A stretch of 10,238 nt of DNA from Flavobacteriales bacterium (GCA_027031025.1 JALVEJ010000166.1:1-10238); one strand, 5' to 3'; shown: positions 1-6,520, counted from the stretch's first letter. Notes: generated from the sequence alone by a model not told the origin. A program made the numbers and translations.

Positions 1-8
1 TACAACTT

Positions 9-455
9 ATGTCTTTAGAACAAAAAATAATGACCGAGCTTAAAGCTGCCATGAAAGCTAAAAACACAACCGCATTAGAAGCCCTACGAGCAGTTAAATC
101 TGCTATTTTACTTGAAAAAACCAAGGAAAAATCAAAGGAACTAACCGAAGCTGACGAAATGAAGCTCTTACAAAAATTGGTCAAACAACGCCGCGAAAGT
201 GCTGAAATTTACACCCAACAAAACCGACCTGATTTGGCCCAAACTGAACTTGATCAAGTGACTGTAATCGAAAAATTCTTACCCAAACAAATGACCCGAG
301 AAGAAATTGAAACAGAACTTGAAAAAATAATTGCCCAAACCGGTGCCCAAAACATGAAAGATATGGGTAAAGTTATGAGTATTGCCGGTAAACAAATGGC
401 AGGAAAAGCCGATGGTAAATTGATTTCGCAAATCGTCAAAGAAAAATTATCATAA
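9..455 (+). CDS. GatB/YqeY domain-containing protein
   Basis: A 148-residue, highly charged, mostly helical protein matching the stand-alone YqeY family in length and pattern. It has the N-terminal LKAAMKAKNTTALEALRAVKSAI segment, a central KLVKQRRESAEIY stretch, and the FLPKQMTREEIE linker leading into a C-terminal helical domain with MGKVMS. The C-terminal domain of this family resembles the tail of the GatB amidotransferase subunit, which contacts tRNA. The cellular role of the stand-alone protein is not settled, so no reaction is assigned. The ATG is only 8 bases from the window edge, so the upstream context cannot be seen. In many flavobacterial genomes I recall this gene following ftsZ; that is not testable here. 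A tRNA promoter begins 4 bases after the stop codon, so the gene is probably the end of its transcription unit. No signal peptide or membrane segment is present. Confidence 0.93.
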   Translation: MSLEQKIMTELKAAMKAKNTTALEALRAVKSAILLEKTKEKSKELTEADEMKLLQKLVKQRRESAEIYTQQNRPDLAQTELDQVTVIEKFLPKQMTREEIETELEKIIAQTGAQNMKDMGKVMSIAGKQMAGKADGKLISQIVKEKLS

Positions 456-458
456 AAG

Positions 459-490
459 TTTGTTTTAATCCTAGCAATACAATATTTTTG
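459..490 (+). promoter_or_regulatory. Bacteroidota-type promoter for tRNA-Arg
   Basis: TTTG at 459-462 and TATTTTTG at 483-490 are separated by 20 bases. They match the known Bacteroidota housekeeping promoter (-33 TTTG, -7 TAnnTTTG, spacing about 19-21). The predicted transcript start is near 497, a few bases before the mature tRNA end at 503. It is the best complete promoter in the window. Confidence 0.75.
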
Positions 491-502
491 CAGTGTTAAA
501 AA

Positions 503-576
503 GCCCGCGTGGCGCAACTGAATAGCGCATCGGATTTCGGCTCCGAGGGTTGGGGGTTTGAATCCCTCCGCGGGTA
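503..576 (+). tRNA. tRNA-Arg (anticodon TCG)
   Basis: A complete cloverleaf can be folded by hand. The acceptor stem is GCCCGCG (503-509) with CGCGGGT (569-575), including a G1-U72 wobble. The D stem is GCGC (512-515) with GCGC (525-528). The anticodon stem is TCGGA (530-534) with TCCGA (542-546), around the loop TTTCGGC with anticodon TCG at 537-539. The variable loop is 5 nt. The T stem is GGGGG (552-556) with CCCTC (564-568). The discriminator is A576 and CCA is not encoded. Arginine identity bases A20, C35 and A73 are present. The D loop has A at position 19 and the T loop has T at position 56, in place of the usual G19 and C56. The pair can still form as A-U, so the gene looks functional. 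It reads CGA and probably other CGN codons. Confidence 0.95.
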
Positions 577-593
577 CTTTTCTACTCATAATG

Positions 594-635
594 AAAACGC
601 AGTGATTTGTAACTTACTATAAATCACTGCGTTTT
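594..635. terminator. 15-bp perfect hairpin behind tRNA-Arg
   Basis: The arms AAAACGCAGTGATTT (594-608) and AAATCACTGCGTTTT (621-635) are exact reverse complements around a 12-nt loop. Two or three further pairs, including one G-U, are possible inside the loop. A-rich sequence on one side and T-rich on the other would let it act as an intrinsic terminator in either direction. It sits 18 bases past the tRNA, as expected for the tRNA terminator. It also lies between the tRNA and the integrase remnant, so it could have arrived with a mobile element. Confidence 0.7.
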
Positions 636-668
636 GAATTTTTATAACTAACCTCAAAAATTAATATT

Positions 669-830
669 ATGAAAATATCCGGTAAAAACGCCCTAAATAC
701 GCCCCAAAAAAAGTCGTTAGGGAGTAAAGTGTATGTAAAGGTTGTCTTGAAAAAAGAAAATGCAAACAAAGACGGATTTGCGCCGGAGTATATTCAAATT
801 TTCCTTAATAAGTGTGAGAATGGGATATGA
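669..830 (+). pseudogene. Truncated tyrosine recombinase (integrase) N-terminus
   Basis: ATG at 669 opens a 53-codon frame ending in TGA at 828-830. Its middle, KVYVKVVLKKENANKDGFAP followed by EYIQIFLNK, has the pattern of the N-terminal arm-type DNA-binding domain of Bacteroidota tyrosine recombinases: a basic beta strand, a loop of the type 'N-KDG-AP', then 'YIQI-LN'. Intact integrases of this group are roughly 350-450 residues. The SAM-like core-binding domain and the catalytic domain with its R-H-R-Y residues are absent, and I could not pick up the continuation in another frame before the next gene ends at 857. It starts 92 bases downstream of tRNA-Arg, a usual integration target, pointing away from it. 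I infer a relic of an integrated element whose bulk was deleted. The alternative, a small independent gene, is less likely. Family assignment is by pattern recognition only. Confidence 0.62.
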
Positions 831-856
831 TATATTAAAGAAATTTTCAACTCCAA

Positions 857-1930
857 TTATTTGATTGCTTTTATTAATATAATGTATGTCGGGAAATGGT
901 CACTATAGCCACCTAAAAATTGTCCGCCAACTAAGGTTCTTTTAGGATACCCTTTATAACGTCCGCTTCTGTTTTTCATAAATTCTCGGCTATAAATTCC
1001 AGCCTTCCAGAAATGGTATTTATCATCAGTATCGTGAAGTAGGGCAGGGGTAATCATAATTTGGTCAAACAAATTCCAGCTGTCTCTGTATGCCAATGTG
1101 CCGATGCCTCTGTTAAAAAATGGTTCCATGGCATTGTAAAGCGTGCCTTTTTTTACGGCACTTTTGTCGGCTTTGGCTTGTAAGACTTTTTTAACGCTGG
1201 GGCTACTGGGGTCATCATTCAAATCGCCCATAATGATAATTTTAGCATTCGGATTTTCTTGAAGCAAAGAATCTTTGATGTGTTTGGTCAATTGTGCGGC
1301 TTTGATTCTCTTGGGTAAACTTCTGGCTTCGCCGCCTCTGCGTGAGGGCCAGTGGTCAACAATAACACTGATTAATTCGTTATCTAAATAACCTGTAACC
1401 ACCAATTGATCACGAGTATAAATGCGTTTGCCGGTATCATTGTCGTAGATATAAAGTGGATATTTTTCAAAGTTAATGGGATGAAAAACATCTTTTTGAT
1501 ATAGTAATCCGACATCAATACCACGTCTATCAGGTGAGTCAAAATGGATAATTTGGTAACCTTTGCCTTTTAAATCGCCTGTTGTAATTAAATCTTGTAA
1601 AACCTGTTTGTTTTCTGCTTCGGCAACACCGATAATAACGGGCGAAACATGCGTTTCTTTTCTGCCGATGTCCGCTAAAACTTTTGCCAAGTGTTGCAGT
1701 TTGATATGGTATTTTTTGGAAGTCCAATGGTCCCGTCCTTGCGGCGTATAGTCATCATCACGTGTTTTAGGATCATTAATGGTGTCGAACAAATTTTCCA
1801 AATTATAAAAAGCAATGGTGCGGGCTAAATATTTTTTTGCGGTTTTGGGTTTTGTTTGATCAGAGATTTGCTTAGCAGGTCCGCAACTTGCCAGATTGAT
1901 TATTAAAAATAATAATATGATTTTTTTCAT
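857..1930 (-). CDS. Endonuclease/exonuclease/phosphatase family lipoprotein
   Basis: Numbering is from the ATG at 1930 (357 residues). A lipoprotein signal MKKIILLFLIINLASC places the lipidated Cys at residue 16. The rest is a DNase I-like EEP domain with its metal and catalytic motifs in order: YNLENLF (42-48), GVAEAEN with the metal-binding Glu at 104, DRRGIDVGLL (134-143), the catalytic DHWPSRRGGE (192-201), GDLND (235-239) and a terminal SDH (343-345). The family hydrolyses phosphodiester or phosphomonoester bonds with Mg2+. The HWPSRRGGE form resembles secreted bacterial nuclease-like members, but the substrate cannot be read from sequence. No acidic lipoprotein export signal follows the Cys (CGPAKQIS), so a periplasm-facing anchor is plausible. 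In-frame ATGs at 1966 and 1942 also exist. I chose 1930 because it gives a compact n-region directly before the hydrophobic core. The gene is divergent from the receptor operon, suggesting a shared task. Confidence 0.9.
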   Translation of the reverse strand: MKKIILLFLIINLASCGPAKQISDQTKPKTAKKYLARTIAFYNLENLFDTINDPKTRDDDYTPQGRDHWTSKKYHIKLQHLAKVLADIGRKETHVSPVIIGVAEAENKQVLQDLITTGDLKGKGYQIIHFDSPDRRGIDVGLLYQKDVFHPINFEKYPLYIYDNDTGKRIYTRDQLVVTGYLDNELISVIVDHWPSRRGGEARSLPKRIKAAQLTKHIKDSLLQENPNAKIIIMGDLNDDPSSPSVKKVLQAKADKSAVKKGTLYNAMEPFFNRGIGTLAYRDSWNLFDQIMITPALLHDTDDKYHFWKAGIYSREFMKNRSGRYKGYPKRTLVGGQFLGGYSDHFPTYIILIKAIK

Positions 1931-1951
1931 CTGTTTATTCATCTGTTTATT
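1928..1951 (-). repeat. 12-bp tandem duplication covering the start codon
   Basis: CATCTGTTTATT occurs twice back to back (1928-1939 and 1940-1951). Read on the minus strand it is AATAAACAGATG twice, so each unit carries an in-frame ATG with identical upstream bases. The nuclease therefore has two equivalent start sites four codons apart (M-N-K-Q-M-K-K). Confidence 0.85.
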
Positions 1952-1974
1952 TTTTAATTTTAACATTATGGTTG

Positions 1975-1988
1975 CCGACAGCTGTTGG
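1975..1988. promoter_or_regulatory. Near-palindrome in divergent intergenic region
   Basis: CCGACAGCTGTTGG has a perfect 8-bp core, ACAGCTGT, with CC and GG flanks and a single G/T mismatched pair between. It lies 45 bases before the nuclease start and could be a protein-binding site. Chance is not excluded, because the element is short and occurs once. Confidence 0.3.
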
Positions 1989-1999
1989 GATAAACTTTG

Positions 2000-2047
2000 A
2001 TGATAAAATAATTATTTAACATACAACTAAATAATTATTTTAATCAT
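2000..2047. promoter_or_regulatory. Paired palindromes, candidate operator or leader hairpin
   Basis: The 14-base arms at 2005-2018 and 2028-2041 are exact reverse complements across a 9-base spacer. ATGAT (2000-2004) and ATCAT (2043-2047) extend the pairing past one bulged base. Each arm contains the self-palindrome AAATAATTATTT (2006-2017 and 2029-2040), so the same 12-bp symmetric site appears twice, 23 bp centre to centre, about two helical turns. It sits in the divergent gap between the nuclease and receptor genes. It could bind a dimeric regulator cooperatively or fold as an RNA hairpin in the nuclease leader. AT-richness lowers certainty. Confidence 0.5.
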
Positions 2048-2093
2048 GTCGGTTTCATAATTTATTGATATTCATTTGTTAAAAATATGTGTT

Positions 2094-2101
2094 CAAAAGT
2101 A
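2094..2101 (-). promoter_or_regulatory. Candidate -7 element for the nuclease gene
   Basis: CAAAAGTA reads TACTTTTG on the minus strand, a match to TAnnTTTG. It is the only such match between the nuclease start and the receptor start on this strand. A well-spaced TTTG at -33 is not visible. If used, the leader would be about 155 nt and include the paired palindromes. Confidence 0.4.
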
Positions 2102-2123
2102 AGAAAAATTAATCAAAATAGAC

Positions 2124-2131
2124 TATCTTTG
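2124..2131 (+). promoter_or_regulatory. -7 promoter element of the receptor operon
   Basis: TATCTTTG is a canonical Bacteroidota -7 box. It lies 33 bases before the ATG at 2165, giving a leader of roughly 25-30 nt. No clear TTTG is found 19-21 bases upstream, which may mean that activator help is required. It also shows that the longer reading frame opening at 2087 is not the real start, since that codon precedes the promoter. Confidence 0.6.
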
Positions 2132-2164
2132 TTCAAAAATTTATTGATGTATAATATATTAGGT

Positions 2165-4921
2165 ATGAAAAGAAAAACATGGTTTACTTTACTTTTCATT
2201 TTGGTGGCAAGTTTTGGCTATTCGCAATTTTCCTCTGTAAGTGGATATGTCAAAGATAGCGAAACAAGAGAACCTATTGTCGGAGCTGTTATCAAAATTG
2301 AAAATACAAAATTACAAACCCTGACTGATAAGAACGGTTTTTTTGACTTAAAAAATGTGCCGGTTGGAAAGCAGGTTTTGAATGTGTCGGCTAAAAATTA
2401 TGTGCCTCAGTCTTATGAGATTGTTTTAGTGCAGGATAAACCGACACAATTAGGTGATATATTTATGGATCAAATTAATGAATTTGATTCTTTAAGCGTT
2501 ATCACCTTATCGTCTGAGGATTTGTCTAATGATGAAGTCGGTACCGGTAATGATAATATTGCCGGTATTTTACAATCTTCAAAGGATACCTATCAACGGA
2601 TAGCTTCCTTTAATTTTGGACAAGTGTGGTATAAAACCCGCGGTTATGATTCCAATCTGGGTGAAATTCAGTTCAATGGCATCCCGATGAATAAAATTTC
2701 AAACGGCCGTCCGCAGTGGAGTGATTGGGGCGGCTTAAACGATGTGTTGCGTAACCAGGAATTTACTAATGGCTTGGCGCCTGCCGAGACCGGTTTTGGC
2801 GGTGTATTGGGAACCACCAATTTTATCACAAGGGCTTCCAAAATGCGAAAAGGCGGTCGTATCTCTAATGCTATTACCAATTCCAACTATGTTGGACGGT
2901 TTATGGCGTCATACAACACCGGTATGATGTCAAATGGTTGGGCTGCCAGCGTTTTGTTTTCAAGACGTTACGGACAAGAAGGTTATTTTGAAGGCACCAC
3001 ATATAACGCTTGGGGCGGTTTTGTGGCTTTGGAAAAACAAATAAATGACAAACACAGCTTAAATTTGACGACATTTTACACACCGAATCGACGTGGTAAA
3101 AACTCGCCAAATACCCAAGAAGTTTACGATTTGGGAGGCACTCGATACAATGCATACTGGGGATGGCAAGGCAACAGAAAACGCAATGCCCGTATGAAAG
3201 AAATCAAAGAACCGACTTTTATACTGAGTCATTATTGGACTATTGACGAGCATACCAATTTGAATACTAATATAATGTATCAAACGGGAACTATCAGCAA
3301 TAGTCGTTTAGACTATTGGGGGCTCAATCCCGACCCAACGTATTATCAAAAATTACCAAGCTATTTTTTACGACATAAAGGACATGAAGATTTTGAAAGT
3401 GCTTATGTCAGAAGCCGGTATTTTTTGAAAAAAACACGCGAAAGCCAAATTATGTGGGATGATTTGTATTATGCTAATCATTTGGCGAATATTCACAATG
3501 AACCTGCTTACTATTTATTATATGACGATGTTAATAAAGACAATGTTTTAGCGGTAAATAGCGTTTTATTTAAAGAAATGGGCGAACATTTGACCTTAAA
3601 TGCGTCGCTTTTATACAAAAATGTCCAATCTGACAATTATGCCCAAATTAAAGATTTATTGGGGGCTAATTTCTATAAAGATGTTAATAAATACGCAAAT
3701 CCCGGTGAGGAAGCTAATGATTTGAACAATCCGGATAAAATTTTACACGAAGGCGACCAATTTAAATACCGGTATTTAATCGACGCATCCATTGTTGATG
3801 CCTTTGCACAAACATCATTTGTTTATAACAAGGTCGATTTCTATCTAGCGGCAAACTTAGGACAAACGTCTTATCAAAGAGATGGTAAATATTTAAATGG
3901 TGAATATCAAAACACATCTTTTGGTAAAAGTAAAAAACTAGACTTTTTAACTTATGGTGTAAAGGCCGGATTAACCTATAAAATAACCGGTAACCACTTG
4001 TTAAATTTCAATGCCGGTTATATGACCAAAGCGCCTTCGGTGCGTAATACATTTGCCAACGCCAGAGTGTCCAATGAACCGGTTCCCGATGTTACTACCA
4101 ACAAAATAGCTTCGGTGGATGCCAATTATTACTACCGTACCCAAGATGTCAAAATGCGTTTGACCGGTTATTATACATTATTTAAAGATTTAACCGAAGT
4201 ATCGTTTTATTATGTGCAAGGCATTTCCGGTGTAACCAAAACCGATGATTTTTTAACCGCAGCTTTATACGGCATTCAGAAAAAAAATATGGGACTTGAA
4301 TTAGGTCTGGAAGTAAAAGTTAGTCCAACGGTAAAATTTTTAGGCGGCGCCGGTATCGGACAATACATTTATGATAATAATCCGCAACTGCAAGTAGCTG
4401 CCAGTGAAAATGATAAAGCGACTTTTACATCTTATTTAAAAAATTATAAACAATCAGGCGGACCGCAACAAGGCTATTCGGTTGGCTTTGAATATCGTGA
4501 CCCGAAATATTGGTGGGTTTCTGCCAATGCCAATTGGTTGACAAATAATTATGTCAGCATTTCATCTTTACGCCGAACCGATAATTTTTATAAGGACCCG
4601 AATGATGGTTCTATCTTACCCGGTGTAACCCAAGAGGAAATTGACAAATTGTTAAAACAAGAACGCTTGGATAATATGTTTTTAGTCAATTTGGTAGGCG
4701 GTAAATCATGGCGATTGAGTCATAAATATTATTTAGGAATGTTTGCCAGTATTAATAACTTATTGGGTGCGTTGTATAAAACCGGAGGATTTGAACAATC
4801 CCGTAAAGGAAATTTTCAAAATTTTAAAGAAGATTACGAACTGGAACAACCGCTTTTCGGTAATAAATATTGGTATGGAAAAGGAACTTCATATTATATT
4901 AACTTTTACCTGAGGTTTTAA
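2165..4921 (+). CDS. TonB-dependent outer-membrane receptor
   Basis: Numbering is from ATG 2165 (918 residues). A Sec signal peptide spans about 1-20 (MKRKTWFTLLFILVASFGYS). Residues about 24-103 form a carboxypeptidase-regulatory-like domain (VSGYVKDSETREPIVGAVIKI, then TLTDKNGFFDLKNVPVG), common in Bacteroidota receptors. A possible TonB box lies near 108-115 (DSLSVITL). The plug follows, with VWYKTRGYDSNLGEIQFNGIPMN and a GLAPAETGFGGVLGTTNFITR segment. The remainder has the alternating aromatic pattern of a 22-stranded barrel and ends in YINFYLRF with the terminal Phe expected for Bam recognition. The plug lacks the usual SusC signature at the start of the SusC/RagA group, and no SusD homologue is adjacent. 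The next gene, 37 bases downstream and probably co-transcribed, is a lipoprotein that may take that partner role. Substrate is unknown; the divergent nuclease-type gene hints at a phosphodiester-containing ligand. The in-frame ATG at 2087 was rejected because it lies upstream of the -7 box and would bury the signal peptide. Confidence 0.92.
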   Translation: MKRKTWFTLLFILVASFGYSQFSSVSGYVKDSETREPIVGAVIKIENTKLQTLTDKNGFFDLKNVPVGKQVLNVSAKNYVPQSYEIVLVQDKPTQLGDIFMDQINEFDSLSVITLSSEDLSNDEVGTGNDNIAGILQSSKDTYQRIASFNFGQVWYKTRGYDSNLGEIQFNGIPMNKISNGRPQWSDWGGLNDVLRNQEFTNGLAPAETGFGGVLGTTNFITRASKMRKGGRISNAITNSNYVGRFMASYNTGMMSNGWAASVLFSRRYGQEGYFEGTTYNAWGGFVALEKQINDKHSLNLTTFYTPNRRGKNSPNTQEVYDLGGTRYNAYWGWQGNRKRNARMKEIKEPTFILSHYWTIDEHTNLNTNIMYQTGTISNSRLDYWGLNPDPTYYQKLPSYFLRHKGHEDFESAYVRSRYFLKKTRESQIMWDDLYYANHLANIHNEPAYYLLYDDVNKDNVLAVNSVLFKEMGEHLTLNASLLYKNVQSDNYAQIKDLLGANFYKDVNKYANPGEEANDLNNPDKILHEGDQFKYRYLIDASIVDAFAQTSFVYNKVDFYLAANLGQTSYQRDGKYLNGEYQNTSFGKSKKLDFLTYGVKAGLTYKITGNHLLNFNAGYMTKAPSVRNTFANARVSNEPVPDVTTNKIASVDANYYYRTQDVKMRLTGYYTLFKDLTEVSFYYVQGISGVTKTDDFLTAALYGIQKKNMGLELGLEVKVSPTVKFLGGAGIGQYIYDNNPQLQVAASENDKATFTSYLKNYKQSGGPQQGYSVGFEYRDPKYWWVSANANWLTNNYVSISSLRRTDNFYKDPNDGSILPGVTQEEIDKLLKQERLDNMFLVNLVGGKSWRLSHKYYLGMFASINNLLGALYKTGGFEQSRKGNFQNFKEDYELEQPLFGNKYWYGKGTSYYINFYLRF

Positions 4922-4958
4922 TTAAAAATTAATTAGAAATAAATAAAATAGAAATAAA

Positions 4959-6356
4959 ATGAAAAAAATAGTTATAAGTCTTTTAAGCATAACGCTTTTA
5001 GCTTTGGTTTTTAACTCTTGTGTTAAAGACACCGATTACGAAACACCGCAAATAAATTGTAGTGAGCCCGAAATAAACCCGGCTTCTATGACAGATATAG
5101 GTGCTGTTTTAGCCAATTGGCATACTTTAAATCCGGGGACTAATGATAGAAATGTATTAAAATTTGCTCCGGAAGATGCTGACCCTGTTTATTTAACCGG
5201 CTATGTCGTCTCCAATGATAAAACCGGAAACTTTTATAAAGAACTTTTTATTCAAGACGATTTGACCAACCCGCAACATGCTGTTAAATTGGCAATCGAT
5301 CAACGTAGCTTATTCACCCGTTACGACATGGGACGTAAATTGTATGTCAAACTTAATGGTATGGGATTGAATAAAGTGCACGGCGAATATGTAATAGGTT
5401 GGGTTGACGGCTCTGATGTTAGTCCGGTTAGAGAAAACATCGCCAATAAAAATATTTTACGCAGTTGTACACCAGGTGATGTGCAACCGAAATTGGTCAA
5501 TTCGCCAAATGACATCACCGATGATATGATTGGTATGTATGTGCAGTTTGATAATATGCAATTTGACTTGTCCGAAGTTGGCAAAACCTTTGTAGATCCG
5601 GCGGACAGTTATGATACACACCGCTTGATGAAAAGTTGTGTCGATGATAGTGAACTGAGATTGGAAACCAGTACTTTTGCAAGCTTTAAAGATGTCGTTT
5701 TGCCTGAAAAAGCCGGAAGTGTAAAAGGTATAATTTCACGTAATTACGGCGATGATTTTTATGTACTCAGAGTTAACAGCCCGGCAGATTTTGATTTTAA
5801 TGATAACCGGTGTGACCCGGCTATGTTAGATTGTCAAGGCTCAAATGTAGGTGGCACTAATGTTTTGTTTAATGAAGATTTTAGTTCATATAGTGTTGGA
5901 GAAACCAATATTCCCGGTTGGACAAATGTCAATGTAAACGGTGGACCTACCTTGTTTAGAGTGTCAAGTTATCAAGGTAATAAGTTTATGAAGTGTAGTG
6001 CTTACAATAGTGGAGAAGATCCCTTGGAAGTCTGGTTAATTACGCCACCCATCAATTTAGATAATAGCACAGGAGAAGAATTAACCTTTAAAACTTTAAC
6101 CGGATATAATAACGGTCAAGCCTTATCGGTTTATGTTTCAACTGATTTTAATGGCGATATTAACGCTGCAACTTGGTTGTTGGTTGATACCACTTTGGCA
6201 GACGGACCTTCTTCCGGCTACGGTAACTGGGTTGACGGGTCAGCAGATATTTCTTGTCTTAGCGGTAATGTTTATGTAGCGTTTAGATATAAAGGAGGAG
6301 AAAGTGGAATTACGACAACTTTTGAAGTAGATGACGTAAAAGTTTCTGCTAATTAA
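4959..6356 (+). CDS. DUF5689 / choice-of-anchor-J-type surface lipoprotein
   Basis: This is a 465-residue lipoprotein: signal MKKIVISLLSITLLALVFNSC with the lipidated Cys at 21, then VKDTDYE. The Lys and acidic residues just after the Cys resemble the lipoprotein export signal described in Capnocytophaga and Flavobacterium, predicting display on the cell surface. Residues about 45-283 fit the DUF5689 domain. Within it, VYLTGYVVSNDKTGNFYKELFIQDD (78-102) followed by KLYVKLNGMGL looks like an OB-fold, similar to those attached to secreted nucleases of the YhcR type; that likeness is my recollection. Residues about 301-463 (NVLFNEDFSSYSVGETNIPGW to FEVDDVKV) form a beta-sandwich of the choice-of-anchor-J / cleaved-adhesin type, often ligand- or carbohydrate-binding. 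It follows the receptor by 37 bases with no terminator between, and a strong terminator follows it, so the two form an operon. I infer a SusD-like capture role for the receptor. No catalytic motif is seen. Confidence 0.85.
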   Translation: MKKIVISLLSITLLALVFNSCVKDTDYETPQINCSEPEINPASMTDIGAVLANWHTLNPGTNDRNVLKFAPEDADPVYLTGYVVSNDKTGNFYKELFIQDDLTNPQHAVKLAIDQRSLFTRYDMGRKLYVKLNGMGLNKVHGEYVIGWVDGSDVSPVRENIANKNILRSCTPGDVQPKLVNSPNDITDDMIGMYVQFDNMQFDLSEVGKTFVDPADSYDTHRLMKSCVDDSELRLETSTFASFKDVVLPEKAGSVKGIISRNYGDDFYVLRVNSPADFDFNDNRCDPAMLDCQGSNVGGTNVLFNEDFSSYSVGETNIPGWTNVNVNGGPTLFRVSSYQGNKFMKCSAYNSGEDPLEVWLITPPINLDNSTGEELTFKTLTGYNNGQALSVYVSTDFNGDINAATWLLVDTTLADGPSSGYGNWVDGSADISCLSGNVYVAFRYKGGESGITTTFEVDDVKVSAN

Positions 6357-6382
6357 TTTACTTTAATTTGTGATAAAATCAT

Positions 6383-6416
6383 AAAACCTGCCGGATTTTT
6401 CTTGGCAGGTTTTTTT
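6383..6416 (+). terminator. Intrinsic terminator of receptor-lipoprotein operon
   Basis: The arms AAAACCTGCC (6383-6392) and GGCAGGTTTT (6404-6413) pair perfectly around an 11-nt loop and run into a T tract (6410-6416). It lies 26 bases after the lipoprotein stop codon, the textbook position for Rho-independent termination. Confidence 0.88.
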
Positions 6417-6484
6417 ATGCATTATAAATTGAAATATTGATGAAAAAACTATAAGAAATCAATCAAAAAATCAATCTTTTTTAT

Positions 6485-6492
6485 TAAATTTG
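6485..6492 (+). promoter_or_regulatory. -7 promoter element of acyl-CoA dehydrogenase gene
   Basis: TAAATTTG matches TAnnTTTG and lies 28 bases before the ATG at 6521, after the upstream terminator. No convincing TTTG -33 element is present, so strength and regulation are uncertain. Confidence 0.5.
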
Positions 6493-6520
6493 GTCACCTT
6501 TAATCAAAAATATAATTTTT

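Noticed and set aside
254..589. Minus-strand open frame over the yqeY gene and the tRNA
   Set aside because: It overlaps a well-supported gene and a tRNA and has no recognisable domain; it is a shadow frame.
503..856. Direct repeat of the tRNA 3' end as an att site
   Set aside because: I looked for a second copy of the T-arm and acceptor sequence in the window and found none, so no attachment site pair can be claimed.
2087..2164. Longer N-terminus of the TonB receptor from the ATG at 2087
   Set aside because: The extension places 26 polar residues ahead of a clear signal peptide, and the canonical TATCTTTG promoter box (2124-2131) lies downstream of that ATG.
2668..3283. Minus-strand open frames inside the receptor gene
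   Set aside because: They mirror the receptor coding region, have no family features, and sit where the plus-strand plug and barrel are continuous.
6383..6416. Operon terminator as a fourth member of the palindromic repeat family
   Set aside because: It shares only the AACCTG string. Its arms, loop and T tract fit a plain intrinsic terminator and the GACCT core is missing.
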